From NCBI GenBank assembly GCA_905235685.1, contig CAJOMO010000004.1, positions 53,210 to 90,264 of the forward strand: a stretch of 37,055 bases of DNA. Reading direction: 5' to 3'. Both the position numbers and the translations under genes were made by a program. Below are positions 1-8,031 of the stretch, one piece after another (the first letter of the stretch is position 1; every line of letters starts with the position of its first letter). The DNA is from an uncultured Selenomonadaceae bacterium. GTDB lineage: Bacteria; Bacillota; Negativicutes; Selenomonadales; Selenomonadaceae. Below the pieces are notes generated by a model. It made no database searches. It had not been told where the DNA came from and was given only the letters and a program-made list of their open reading frames with translations.

Positions 1-6
1 TTATAT

Positions 7-381
7 TTAATTTTTATAATACGTCACGCAAGATTTAGGCGATTCGTGGACTTTAACCGCTTTTAATTTTGTTGAGCCGGTAAAAATTTCCGATTGCGAA
101 AGTCTGTCAAAAATTTCTTTGGCAAGATTTTCAGCGGTCGGATTTTTTTTCGCGAACATTTCAAGCTCATTCAAATATTGGTGGTCGAGCGCCTCAAGAA
201 TTTTATTCAGCTCAGCTTTTAAAATTTTGAAGTCAATCAAAATTCCCAGTTCGTTTAACTCTGTGCCCTGCGCGAGAGCCTCGACAATCCAATTATGCCC
301 GTGAAGTCGAACGCATTTGCCAGGATAATTTTCAATCCGATGCGCCGCCTCAAATTCAGATTTAACCGTCAGCTCGTACAT
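7..381 (-). CDS. queD: 6-carboxy-5,6,7,8-tetrahydropterin synthase (QueD)
   Basis: 124 aa, the normal length for bacterial QueD/PTPS-fold enzymes. Family role: converts dihydroneopterin triphosphate to 6-carboxytetrahydropterin, the second step of queuosine (preQ0) synthesis, in the cytoplasm. Visible zinc ligands are His14 (AAHRI) and His27/His29 (LHGHNW). Cys23 (GKCVRLHGH), Asp66-His67 (ALDHQ) and Glu113 (VHESP) fit the catalytic set. The ATG directly follows the TAA stop of the upstream SGNH hydrolase gene, so the two are probably co-transcribed and translationally coupled. No queC, queE or queF is in the window, so the pathway assignment rests on the protein alone. Confidence 0.92.
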   Translation of the reverse strand: MYELTVKSEFEAAHRIENYPGKCVRLHGHNWIVEALAQGTELNELGILIDFKILKAELNKILEALDHQYLNELEMFAKKNPTAENLAKEIFDRLSQSEIFTGSTKLKAVKVHESPKSCVTYYKN

Positions 382-1329
382 TTACCACACCTCCGGACCA
401 AAAATAAAATTGAAATAATGCTCGCTCAAAAAATTTTGTATCGCCCTGCCGATATACATTTTGCCGCGCAAATCCGGATGTAAACCGTCAATCGTTAAAG
501 TTTCGCGCAGTTCGCCGTCAAAATCGCTGAGCCTGTCTGAAATATCAGCGCCGCCATTTTCCAAAATCCACGCATTAACTTTTTCCATTTCAGCGCGCCA
601 ATTTTTGTCTGTTAAATAAATTCCCTTGCCGCGCAAAATTTTTTCATTAATCGGCGTCAACGTACAGAAAAACGAATCAATATTATTCGCCTTGCACATT
701 TCGCGCAGAGTTTTAAGATTTGAAATAATTTCGTCCGCCGTCAAGCCCGCGCGAATGTCATTAACGCCGCCCATAATAATTAAAACTTTCGGCGCAAATG
801 GCAAAACATCATTTTCAAAGCGCGCAATCATCATTTCGGTAGTATCGCCGCTGCGCCCAATATTTTTTATCGGGAAATCGCAAAAAGTTTCCCACTGGCA
901 GGAAATTTGCCCCGCCGGTATAAACGCCGCGCCGCCGTGAGTTATGCTGTCGCCCAATGCCGCAAATGTAACTGGCGTTGTAACTTCAAAAAAACTTTTC
1001 TCCGACCAGGCGCTAATCGGCTTTTTATTTTTGTCAAGAGCTCGCACGCGCCAATAATATTTGCCCGCATCGGTAAACGACCACCAATCCGTAACGCGGC
1101 TCAAAGATTCGCTGCTCGTCAATTCGCTGACAATTTTTCCCTGTTCATTAACCGCCTGCACTTGATAAAATTCTGCGCCCAAAACCGGCTCCCACGAATA
1201 AGTCGGATATACCGGCGCATATGACATTCGCTCAAATTCCGTCGTCGGAGTCGGCGCTTCAGTTTGAAATTTCGCCTCAACCGGCGCGCAAAAAATTATC
1301 AGCCCAATTAATAAAATCAAAAATCGCAT
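382..1329 (-). CDS. Secreted SGNH/GDSL-type hydrolase with N-terminal Fn3-like domain
   Basis: 315 aa. I chose the ATG giving MRFLILL because AGGTGG lies five bases upstream; a longer reading from a GTG would start inside that ribosome site. Residues 1-20 form a signal peptide (hydrophobic stretch, cut near PVEA). Residues about 45-115 look like a fibronectin-III-type beta domain (SWEPVLGAEFYQV, YYWRVRA). The rest is an SGNH esterase/lipase fold: GDSITHG with nucleophile Ser near 128, GRSGDTT, the block III GGVNDI, and the terminal IDGLHPD with Asp and His. It probably deacylates or deacetylates an envelope or extracellular carbohydrate or lipid; the substrate cannot be read from the sequence. 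It sits just after the ilvE terminator and abuts queD. Confidence 0.82.
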   Translation of the reverse strand: MRFLILLIGLIIFCAPVEAKFQTEAPTPTTEFERMSYAPVYPTYSWEPVLGAEFYQVQAVNEQGKIVSELTSSESLSRVTDWWSFTDAGKYYWRVRALDKNKKPISAWSEKSFFEVTTPVTFAALGDSITHGGAAFIPAGQISCQWETFCDFPIKNIGRSGDTTEMMIARFENDVLPFAPKVLIIMGGVNDIRAGLTADEIISNLKTLREMCKANNIDSFFCTLTPINEKILRGKGIYLTDKNWRAEMEKVNAWILENGGADISDRLSDFDGELRETLTIDGLHPDLRGKMYIGRAIQNFLSEHYFNFIFGPEVW

Positions 1330-1343
1330 AAAAACCACCTAAC

Positions 1344-1371
1344 AAAAAAGCGAAGGCTCGAAAACCTCCGC
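1344..1371 (-). terminator. Rho-independent terminator after ilvE
   Basis: On the minus strand GCGGAGG and CCTTCGC pair (7 bp, one G-T) around an 8-base loop, followed by six T. It lies between the ilvE stop and the ribosome site of the SGNH gene. The SGNH-queD pair therefore depends on read-through or a promoter I cannot see. Confidence 0.75.
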
Positions 1372-1396
1372 CGCAAATTTTAACACTACAAAAATT

Positions 1397-2467
1397 TTAT
1401 TCAGCAGCCTCGACGTAGCCGAATTTATCTTCAACCGTGCCCATGTGAATGCCTTCAATGTAATCGTACATTTTCTGCGCGAAATCGCCGGTTTTGCCGC
1501 CGTTAATGACGTATTCTTTGCCCTTGTATTCGAGGACGCCCACCGGCGAAATGACAGCCGCCGTGCCAGAACCAAAAACTTCTTCGAGCGTACCGTCGTT
1601 ATGCGCTTGAATAATTTCGTCGATTGAAATTTTGCGCTCGACAACAGGATAGCCCCAATCTTTGGCAATTTCGTTAACAGTGCGGCGCGTTATCCCGTCC
1701 AAAATCGAAGTCTGAACTTTCGGCGACGGCGACACAATTTCGCCCTTAATCTTGAACAGAATATTCATCGAGCCGACTTCTTCAATGTATTTGCGTTCAA
1801 CGCCGTCCAGCCACAAAACTTGATCGTAGCCTTTATCGTGAGCAATCAAGCCGGCGTGCAAACTTGCCGCGTAATTCGCAGGAGTTTTAGCCGCGCCCAA
1901 ACCGCCGCGCACTGCGCGAACGTATTTGTCTTCAACCATAATTTTAACCGGCGAAAAACCATGAGCGTAATAAGCGGCAACCGGCGAAAGAATTATCAAG
2001 AATTTGTAAGTTTGAGCAACGCGCACGCCCAAATACGGGTCGTCAGCGAAAATAAACGGGCGAATGTACAGGCTTTGCCCCTTGCCGGTCGGTATCCAGT
2101 CTTTTTCAATGGCGATTAATTTTTTCAAGCCGGCAAGCGCGATATCGAAGGGAACTTCGGGAATATCCAAAATTTTCGCCGAAACATTCAAGCGGTGCAT
2201 ATGAGTTGACGCGCGGAAAATAACCGGTTTATCGCCGTGTTTGTAAGCCTTGAGCCCGTCAAAAATCGCTTGCCCGTAATGCAAAGTCGTATTCGCCGGA
2301 CTAACCGAGATATTTTCGTAGGGAACAATGCGCGCGTCGTGCCAGCCTTCCGCCGCGTTGTAGTCCATAACAAACATATAATCGGTGAAATGCGTGCCAA
2401 ATCCAATCTTCGAAACATCCGGCTTCGCCTTGAGATTTTTCGTCTCGACGAATTTAATATCAGCCAT
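1397..2467 (-). CDS. ilvE: Branched-chain amino-acid aminotransferase
   Basis: 356 aa, matching the long class of bacterial IlvE/BCAT. PLP fold type IV enzyme that moves the amino group between glutamate and the 2-oxo acids of leucine, isoleucine and valine. The Schiff-base lysine is expected at Lys194 (GAAKTPANYAAS); KYIEEVGSMN and the glycine-rich FGSGTAAVISPVG match the cofactor-phosphate region. The start is an ATG with AGGAGATGA upstream. It is a single-gene unit: a strong promoter (2499-2527) precedes it and a hairpin terminator (1344-1371) follows. No other ilv or leu genes are in the window. Confidence 0.95.
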   Translation of the reverse strand: MADIKFVETKNLKAKPDVSKIGFGTHFTDYMFVMDYNAAEGWHDARIVPYENISVSPANTTLHYGQAIFDGLKAYKHGDKPVIFRASTHMHRLNVSAKILDIPEVPFDIALAGLKKLIAIEKDWIPTGKGQSLYIRPFIFADDPYLGVRVAQTYKFLIILSPVAAYYAHGFSPVKIMVEDKYVRAVRGGLGAAKTPANYAASLHAGLIAHDKGYDQVLWLDGVERKYIEEVGSMNILFKIKGEIVSPSPKVQTSILDGITRRTVNEIAKDWGYPVVERKISIDEIIQAHNDGTLEEVFGSGTAAVISPVGVLEYKGKEYVINGGKTGDFAQKMYDYIEGIHMGTVEDKFGYVEAAE

Positions 2468-2498
2468 TGTGAATCATCTCCTAATTAGTTTGCCGATA

Positions 2499-2527
2499 AT
2501 TTTATTTCCGCAAGCCGCGCCTGTCAA
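2499..2527 (-). promoter_or_regulatory. Sigma-A-type promoter for ilvE
   Basis: Minus strand TTGACA-N17-TAAAAT: a perfect -35 box, 17-base spacer and five of six -10 matches. It lies between the end of the nnr gene and ilvE, 32 bases above the ATG. No T-box or leader peptide fits in the short leader. Confidence 0.75.
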
Positions 2528-2530
2528 GCG

Positions 2531-4081
2531 TCAATTTTTTTGAAGTTCGCGCAGTTTTTTAATCGCCACGGGCAAATTTTCCATAATATCGGACGCGATT
2601 AAACCTTCTCCTTTAAATTGGGCGGCAATATCGCCAGCCGTGCCGTGAAGATAAACTCCGGCAAGCGGCGCAAACGGCGTCTGTTTCATCAAACCGGCAA
2701 TAGTACCGGCAAGCACATCGCCACTGCCCGCCGTTGCCATTCCGCTGTTGCCCAGCGCCGATATGAAAACTTCGCCGTTCGGATACGCAATAATCGTACA
2801 TTCGCTTTTCGCAACAATCATTGCCCGTAAATCCTGCGCGACCTTTCGAACATTTACAATCAAAAATTCACGCAGTTCGTTAACCGTGGTATCCAAAAGA
2901 GCGGCAAGTTCGCCCAAATGCGGCGTCAAAATCGGAATCTGTTTGCAGGATTTTAATTCTTCAAGCGCGCCATTAAAAGCAAAAATCGCGTCGGCGTCCA
3001 AAATCAGCGGCTTGTCAACCGCGCTCACAAATTTTCTAACCAAATCAATTGTGTCAGCGTCGCGCCCCAATCCTGGACCGATTAAAACCGCGTCCATTTT
3101 CCCCGCCAAATTCAACAGCGTATTCAAAGCATTTTCGCCCGCTATGATTCCGCTTTTAATTTCGTACAAAGACGCCGTCATAACTTCAGTCAGCTTGACT
3201 TCGTACAGGTCGTTTAAACTTTCGGGAACAGCCAACGTAACAAGCCCCGCGCCCGCCTTCAAGGCAGACATTGACGCCAAAGTCGCCGCGCCCGTCATTC
3301 CGCGCGAGCCGGCGATAATTAAAATTTTCCCGCAACTGCCCTTGTGAACGTCACGATTTCGCGCGGGCAGCAGAGTTTTCGCCAGTTCAGCATCAATTAG
3401 CGTCTGGTGAATATCTTCAGTTAAAAGTTTCTGCGGGATACCAATATCATCGATAATCAATTCGCCAATGTGATTAGCGCCGGGGCAAACGTAATGCCCG
3501 ATTTTCGGCAAGCCCAGCGTAACAGTACAGCGCGCGTTAATCGCCTCGCCGGTAACCGCGCCGGTATCGGACGCCACGCCCGACGGTATGTCAATAGAAA
3601 TAACCGGCTTGTTAGCGGAATTTGCCAAACGAATAAGCCGCAACGCCGACGGTCTCATTTCGCCGAAAAATCCCGTGCCCAAAATGCCGTCGATAATTGC
3701 GTCGCAAAATCTGAGCGTGATTTGCAAACGCTCCCAGGCGCGGTCATTTTCCAGCTGTACAATTTCAATGCCCATTTCGCGCAGAATTTTTATTTGAATA
3801 TTGAGCGACTCGGTGCGGTGATTTGGATTGCCAATCAGAAAAACTTTTATTCGCGCGCCCCTGTTCGCCAAAAATCGCGCAGTGACAAGGGCGTCGCCGC
3901 CGTTGTTGCCGCTGCCGGATAATACGCAAATGCTTTTCTTGTCGGCATTGCCCAAAATTTTTAACACCGCCAAAAATACTCGATGCCCCGCATTTTCCAT
4001 TAGCGCAATTTCCGGCAAACCAAAAATTTCATTCGCCATTTCGTCAATTTCATGCATTTGTTTAGCCAGTGCAACTTTCAT
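2531..4081 (-). CDS. nnr: Bifunctional NAD(P)H-hydrate epimerase / ADP-dependent NAD(P)H-hydrate dehydratase
   Basis: 516 aa from the ATG giving MKVALAKQ; GAGGTGA sits six bases upstream, so the six-residue longer TTG reading is rejected. The N-terminal half (about 1-215) is the YjeF_N epimerase domain, with GSGNNGGDALV and DGILGTG. The C-terminal half (about 225-516) is the ribokinase-like dehydratase domain, with GPGLGRD and NSGMATAGSGDVLAGT as nucleotide-binding motifs. Family role: repairs damaged NADHX/NADPHX; the epimerase equilibrates R and S forms and the dehydratase restores NAD(P)H using ADP. The fused form is common in bacteria. It is monocistronic-looking, with a 92-base gap upstream that holds a large hairpin. 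Confidence 0.93.
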   Translation of the reverse strand: MKVALAKQMHEIDEMANEIFGLPEIALMENAGHRVFLAVLKILGNADKKSICVLSGSGNNGGDALVTARFLANRGARIKVFLIGNPNHRTESLNIQIKILREMGIEIVQLENDRAWERLQITLRFCDAIIDGILGTGFFGEMRPSALRLIRLANSANKPVISIDIPSGVASDTGAVTGEAINARCTVTLGLPKIGHYVCPGANHIGELIIDDIGIPQKLLTEDIHQTLIDAELAKTLLPARNRDVHKGSCGKILIIAGSRGMTGAATLASMSALKAGAGLVTLAVPESLNDLYEVKLTEVMTASLYEIKSGIIAGENALNTLLNLAGKMDAVLIGPGLGRDADTIDLVRKFVSAVDKPLILDADAIFAFNGALEELKSCKQIPILTPHLGELAALLDTTVNELREFLIVNVRKVAQDLRAMIVAKSECTIIAYPNGEVFISALGNSGMATAGSGDVLAGTIAGLMKQTPFAPLAGVYLHGTAGDIAAQFKGEGLIASDIMENLPVAIKKLRELQKN

Positions 4082-4105
4082 AGTGTCACCTCTTTTCAAT
4101 TACAA

Positions 4106-4147
4106 GTTTGCAAACATTTGAGAGGGCGCGCACAGACGCGCGTCCCC
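4106..4147. repeat. Palindrome plus large GC hairpin of unknown function
   Basis: Between the methyltransferase stop and nnr. At 4106-4115 there is a perfect 10-base palindrome GTTTGCAAAC. At 4122-4147 there is a 26-base hairpin with 11-base arms (G-U pairs at two places, one A-C mismatch) around a 4-base loop. Neither strand has a T run after it, so it does not look like an intrinsic terminator. It could be a dispersed intergenic repeat, an mRNA processing or stability element, or a protein site. Confidence 0.5.
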
Positions 4148-4173
4148 AAAAGAAATGCTGATAACAAAATCAT

Positions 4174-5109
4174 TTACTCTGCAGTTATGACCCACAGATA
4201 ATTTTTCGCGGCGATTTGTTTAATTTTGTTAAATTGCTCGGCGGTAAGTTTTTTCGCGCAATAAAGTTTGGACGTGTCAGTTAAAAGCGGAATCTGCGTA
4301 ACTTTCAAACCGTGCGCCTTCAAAAATTCTATTGCCTCGGCTTGCGTTTCAAAAGTATCGTCAAAAATTTCGCTGCCAAAAAGTTCTTCGTACATAACCT
4401 TGGTTTCGTCGTACAAAAGCTGCGCCTGATATTCGCCATAAAGCGCCGCCGCCAATTCCTTGAAATAATCTTTCGTGACAAAATCGCTCGTGATATAACA
4501 GCCGCCGTGTGCCTTCAAAATCTGCCGAATCAGCGTAAACATCGCATCGGCGCGCTCTTTCGTAAGGTAAATCATCAAGCCATTTTCGATAATGCAAATT
4601 TGCCCGTCAAATTGGTCAGCCGTGCCAATCATCGCCTCGCGGTCTTCAACAGGAACATTTTCATAGGAAATATTTTTAGCGTATTTTTTACCGGCAATTT
4701 CGGGAACAATTTCAGCCGCACTAATCGCAACCGCCGTCAATTCCGCTCCAATGTATTTGCGTCCGTCCCGCGCAAAAACCACCGCGCGCGGACTGTAACC
4801 GCCGCCAATGTCCATTACGTTCACGAAATTATTTTTCCGCACAAATTCAACCGTCGACGCATAACTCAATTCTTGATAAACGCCGTTCAACTTTTCGAGC
4901 CGCTCATAATCCGGCAAATTCGTCTTGTCATAAATATTCGCCGTGCCAATCTGTTTCAAAATTTTTTTCGCTTCGGGAATGCCGATATTCGCCAGCCATT
5001 GCAATTTTACCTGCGCCGAATACGACACCATTTCAAATTCCGCCGCCGAAACTTTTACATTGAAAAGCCAAATCGCCGCCATTATCGCCACACAAAATTT
5101 TTTCAACAT
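4174..5109 (-). CDS. SAM-dependent methyltransferase-like protein with a predicted signal peptide
   Basis: 311 aa from an ATG with GGAGGG nine bases upstream; the two-residue longer TTG reading is too close to the ribosome site. VMDIGGGYSPRAV near residue 100 is the Rossmann motif I of class I methyltransferases. The order of motifs, including ENGLMIYLTKE, resembles the leucine carboxyl methyltransferase/PPM1-like family. The first 25 residues (KK, then a hydrophobic run, then VSAAEF) look like a Sec signal peptide, unexpected for a SAM-using enzyme. An alternative start at an internal Met near residue 28 would remove it. The substrate is unknown. The ATG overlaps the acpS stop as TAATG, indicating translational coupling. 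Confidence 0.6.
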   Translation of the reverse strand: MLKKFCVAIMAAIWLFNVKVSAAEFEMVSYSAQVKLQWLANIGIPEAKKILKQIGTANIYDKTNLPDYERLEKLNGVYQELSYASTVEFVRKNNFVNVMDIGGGYSPRAVVFARDGRKYIGAELTAVAISAAEIVPEIAGKKYAKNISYENVPVEDREAMIGTADQFDGQICIIENGLMIYLTKERADAMFTLIRQILKAHGGCYITSDFVTKDYFKELAAALYGEYQAQLLYDETKVMYEELFGSEIFDDTFETQAEAIEFLKAHGLKVTQIPLLTDTSKLYCAKKLTAEQFNKIKQIAAKNYLWVITAE

Positions 5110-5483
5110 TAACAATTTCCCTCCAAAACAGCAACCGCCGTTGCAAATTCCCGCGAATGGCTCAAGCTCACAAAAATTTTCTCGACGTGCTTATTTTCCG
5201 CTAAAATTTTCGCCGCGCCGTACAAAAAAATCTGCGGCTTACCGGCGGCGTCATTCACAATTTCAATTTCAGTCAAATTCGTTACAATTCCAGTGCCGAT
5301 AGCCTTAAAAAAAGCCTCCTTGGCGGCAAAACGCGCTGCGTAGGAGGCGGCGGATTGAGCTCCGCGATTTTCACAATAATTTTGTTCAGTTTCGGTAAAA
5401 ACCCGATTTTTGAAATGAGCGCGGCTGACTGCGCGACGAACTCTTTCAATTTCGATAATGTCAGTGCCAACGCCGATAATCAT
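5109..5483 (-). CDS. acpS: Holo-[acyl-carrier-protein] synthase
   Basis: 124 aa, standard AcpS length. Transfers the 4'-phosphopantetheine of CoA to a serine of acyl carrier protein. Motifs: IIGVGTDIIEIERV with the magnesium-binding Asp8, and ARFAAKEAFFKAIGTG with the conserved Lys-Glu pair. The ATG overlaps the motB stop (ATGA) and its own stop overlaps the methyltransferase start, giving a coupled string motA-motB-acpS-methyltransferase. In many Firmicutes acpS sits beside nnr; here only the methyltransferase gene separates them. Confidence 0.93.
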   Translation of the reverse strand: MIIGVGTDIIEIERVRRAVSRAHFKNRVFTETEQNYCENRGAQSAASYAARFAAKEAFFKAIGTGIVTNLTEIEIVNDAAGKPQIFLYGAAKILAENKHVEKIFVSLSHSREFATAVAVLEGNC

Positions 5484-6271
5484 TTTGCAACTAGATCTGC
5501 GTCGGATTGCGAATATAAGCCTTCATTAGGATTGAAAGCCAGCGACCGCGCAATTAAAATTTCGACGCGGCGATTTTTCTGTTTGTTTTCGGCAGTGTCA
5601 TTCGGTGCAATCGGGCGGTATTCGCCGTAGCCGATAGCCGAAAATCGCGCAGGGTTCAAATCGCTGTTGATCGCCAATAAATATTTCATAAAAGTCATGG
5701 CGCGGACGGAACTGAGCTCCCAGTTCGAAGGGAATTGAGCGTTGTTAATCGGGTCGGTGTCAGTGTGACCGGAAATCAAGACGCGCTCCGGAACTGCCGC
5801 CAAAAGCCCCGCAACAACCGGACCAATGCGCTCGGATTCCGGAACTAAATCTGCCGAGCCGGACGGGAAAAGCGCACGCTCTTTAATGCGAATCATCAAG
5901 CCTTCCTCTTCAAGCTGCGTTGAAAGTTGATCTTCCAAATTATTCGCCGCAATGTACGCGTCAAGCTGTTCCTGTAAATCCTGCAAGCTTTCATTTTCCT
6001 GCAAATAAGCCGCGTTGCCTTCTTCCTCGGTGGACATCAGCGGGCGCTGCGGGCTGGCAGTAGGTCCTGCCTGCTCGAAGATTGAAGGTCCGCCTATATT
6101 AAAAGCCGCGGTAAACGCCTGCGCGAGAGCCTGCAATTTGGTTTGGTCGGTTTGCGAAATTGCGAATAGCGCGATAAACAACGCCAAAAGCAGCGTCATC
6201 AAATCTGAATAGGGCAGTAACCAGGCCTCGCTGGCTTCTTCCTCATGTTTCTTGCCACGTTTCTTAGCCAT
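5480..6271 (-). CDS. motB: Flagellar motor stator protein MotB
   Basis: 263 aa. Single transmembrane helix near residues 18-40, preceded by a short basic cytoplasmic tail; PYSDLMTLLLALF places the proton-carrying Asp at residue 23, as in MotB rather than a plain OmpA-like protein. The C-terminal OmpA-like peptidoglycan-binding domain holds LISGHTDTDPI and NWELSSVRA. It anchors the MotA/MotB ion channel to the cell wall. SD AAGGAGTGA sits in the end of motA, six bases of gap. Strong evidence, with motA, that the organism is flagellated. Confidence 0.92.
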   Translation of the reverse strand: MAKKRGKKHEEEASEAWLLPYSDLMTLLLALFIALFAISQTDQTKLQALAQAFTAAFNIGGPSIFEQAGPTASPQRPLMSTEEEGNAAYLQENESLQDLQEQLDAYIAANNLEDQLSTQLEEEGLMIRIKERALFPSGSADLVPESERIGPVVAGLLAAVPERVLISGHTDTDPINNAQFPSNWELSSVRAMTFMKYLLAINSDLNPARFSAIGYGEYRPIAPNDTAENKQKNRRVEILIARSLAFNPNEGLYSQSDADLVAK

Positions 6272-6277
6272 CGGTTA

Positions 6278-7057
6278 TCACTCCTTGCCTTCTTCAAGGG
6301 ATTCGCGCTCACTTTGCGGAATGAATACCATCAATTTAGACTCAATCGCAGTCGGAGAATCGCCGGCTTGCAATGAAAGAATGCCTTCGATAATCATGCG
6401 TTTGTGAGCAATTTCGTTAGCGGATTTAACTTTGAGTTTGTTTGCGAAAGGCAGCCAGATAACGTAACCGGTGAAGATACCAAGAATTGTCGCGACGAAT
6501 GCCGCCGAAATAGCGTGACCGAGTTTGTTAACGTCCGACAAGTCAGCCAGCGCCGCGATAAGACCAACCACCGCGCCCAAAACGCCCAGTGTCGGAGCGT
6601 AAGTACCAGCCTGCGTCAAAATCGCGCGGGCTTCAGCGTGGCGTTCTTCCATAAGCGCCAATTCCGCGTCGAGAACATCGCTTACAAAATCAGGGTCCAT
6701 GCCGTCGATAACCATGCTCAAGCCGTTTTTGAAAAATGGATCTTCAATTTCAGCAACTCTGCCTTCAAGGGCGAGAATACCTTCACGGCGCGCCAACTGC
6801 GATAAGTCGACGAAAAGTCTAACCATTTCCATTTTGCCGCCTTCATTGTCGGCTCTGAATAACAATTTGAAAAGCGTGGGCAACTTCACAACGACCGCCA
6901 TTGGGAACGCATTTAATAGACACGAAAAAGTACCGCCGATAATGATTAGGAACGCCGCCGGATTATTTAAAGCTGTGAGCGGTGCGCCCTTCAAAATCAT
7001 TCCAACGAAAACGGAAATAAATCCCGCGATTAGACCGATAACCGTAGATTTTTCCAA
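6278..7057 (-). CDS. motA: Flagellar motor stator protein MotA
   Basis: 259 aa. I place the start at a TTG nine bases below GGGAGG, giving MEKSTVIGLIAGF, the typical MotA beginning; the longer reading starts right on the ribosome site. Four hydrophobic segments are visible (two N-terminal, two around APTLGVLGAVVGLIAAL and FVATILGIFTGYVIW), with a large cytoplasmic loop between that carries charged residues for torque transfer to FliG. With MotB it forms the ion-conducting stator. First gene of the motA-motB-acpS-methyltransferase string. Confidence 0.92.
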   Translation of the reverse strand: MEKSTVIGLIAGFISVFVGMILKGAPLTALNNPAAFLIIIGGTFSCLLNAFPMAVVVKLPTLFKLLFRADNEGGKMEMVRLFVDLSQLARREGILALEGRVAEIEDPFFKNGLSMVIDGMDPDFVSDVLDAELALMEERHAEARAILTQAGTYAPTLGVLGAVVGLIAALADLSDVNKLGHAISAAFVATILGIFTGYVIWLPFANKLKVKSANEIAHKRMIIEGILSLQAGDSPTAIESKLMVFIPQSERESLEEGKE

Positions 7058-7105
7058 AATGAACAACCTCCCTTTCTGCCGAGGTCAAAATATTATTCTG
7101 CCGCG

Positions 7106-7134
7106 ATTATAGCTAATTTCTTATTCAATGCGAA
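7106..7134 (-). promoter_or_regulatory. Probable promoter for motAB
   Basis: Minus strand TTCGCA-N17-TATAAT: perfect -10, four of six -35 matches. I looked for a sigma-28 box here and found none, so motAB appears to use the housekeeping sigma factor. I see no clear terminator for the trpA side in the same 149-base gap. Confidence 0.45.
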
Positions 7135-7206
7135 AAAAAAAATTCCTACCGCACGAAAAATTTTTTCAAAATGCCGCAGAAATTTTTTGCTGATAATCAA
7201 TCGGTT

Positions 7207-8031
7207 TTACTTATTAAAATTTTTGTCAAGAGCTGCGCGAATTTCCTTGATTAAATTCATAGCGTCGTCGAATTTACCGGCGTGCAAAAGTTTGACAACC
7301 GCCGAGCCGACAATTACCGCGTCGCTATTTTGCGCGGCTTGAACCGCAACTTCACCGCTGCCAATACCAAATCCAACCGCCATTGGAACATCAGTAAATT
7401 TGCGCGCGTCCAAAATTTTCGCGTTGATTCGGCTGTAGTCGATTTTCTTAACGCCGGTTGTGCCGGTATTCGACACGCAATAGACAAAGCCGCTGGCGCT
7501 CGCGCAGGTTTCCTTCATACGTTCGGGCGTAGTTTCGGGCGTGATAAATTCAGTCAAATGCACGGAATATTTTTTGCAAACCGCGCGCATATCGGCGGAT
7601 TCTTCATGCGGGACATCGGGAATAATAACGCCGTCCATACCCGCCGCCTTCGCGTCAACGATAAATTTTTCAAAGCCGTCATAAGCCGCACTGCCGCCGC
7701 TGTAGCCGTAGCTCATAAAATTATTAATGTAGCCCATGCCAATCAGCGGCATATCAGATTCTGCGCGAATTTTTTTGCACATATCAAGAATTTTTTCGAG
7801 CGTGATACCATTTTTCAGAGCAGTGACGCTTGAAGCTTGAATAACCGCGCCGTCGGCTAATGGATCGCTGAAAGGTATTCCAATTTCGACAACATCAGCG
7901 CCAGCTTTTTCAGCAGTAATCGTCGCGCGCAAACTTTCATCAATAGTAGGAGTGCCCGCCGTTATGTAAATGAATAAACCTTTGCGCCCCGCGGTTTTTA
8001 AATCGGCTAATTTTTTTTCAAGTCGAGTCAA
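7207..8031 (-). CDS. trpA: Tryptophan synthase alpha subunit
   Basis: 274 aa. Cleaves indole-3-glycerol phosphate to indole and glyceraldehyde-3-phosphate; indole is passed to TrpB. The TIM-barrel motif DVVEIGIPFSDPLADG holds the catalytic Glu and Asp; VGFGIGSGE is the phosphate-binding loop. The start is a TTG that directly follows the TAA of trpB, with the ribosome site GGGGGTGAT inside the last codons of trpB, so translation is coupled to equalise subunits. It is the last gene of the tatA-to-trpA run. Confidence 0.96.
   Translation of the reverse strand: MTRLEKKLADLKTAGRKGLFIYITAGTPTIDESLRATITAEKAGADVVEIGIPFSDPLADGAVIQASSVTALKNGITLEKILDMCKKIRAESDMPLIGMGYINNFMSYGYSGGSAAYDGFEKFIVDAKAAGMDGVIIPDVPHEESADMRAVCKKYSVHLTEFITPETTPERMKETCASASGFVYCVSNTGTTGVKKIDYSRINAKILDARKFTDVPMAVGFGIGSGEVAVQAAQNSDAVIVGSAVVKLLHAGKFDDAMNLIKEIRAALDKNFNK

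Noticed and set aside
449..456. GCCGATAT and other GCCGATAA words inside genes (for example near 5475, 8655, 12722, 36636)
   Set aside because: They lie inside coding sequence, often antisense, and lack a TAAA-like box at 15 bases; treated as chance.
4312..5112. 266-codon open frame on the plus strand opposite the methyltransferase
   Set aside because: It mirrors the real gene; its product is Arg/Asn/Phe-rich with no family features and no ribosome site.
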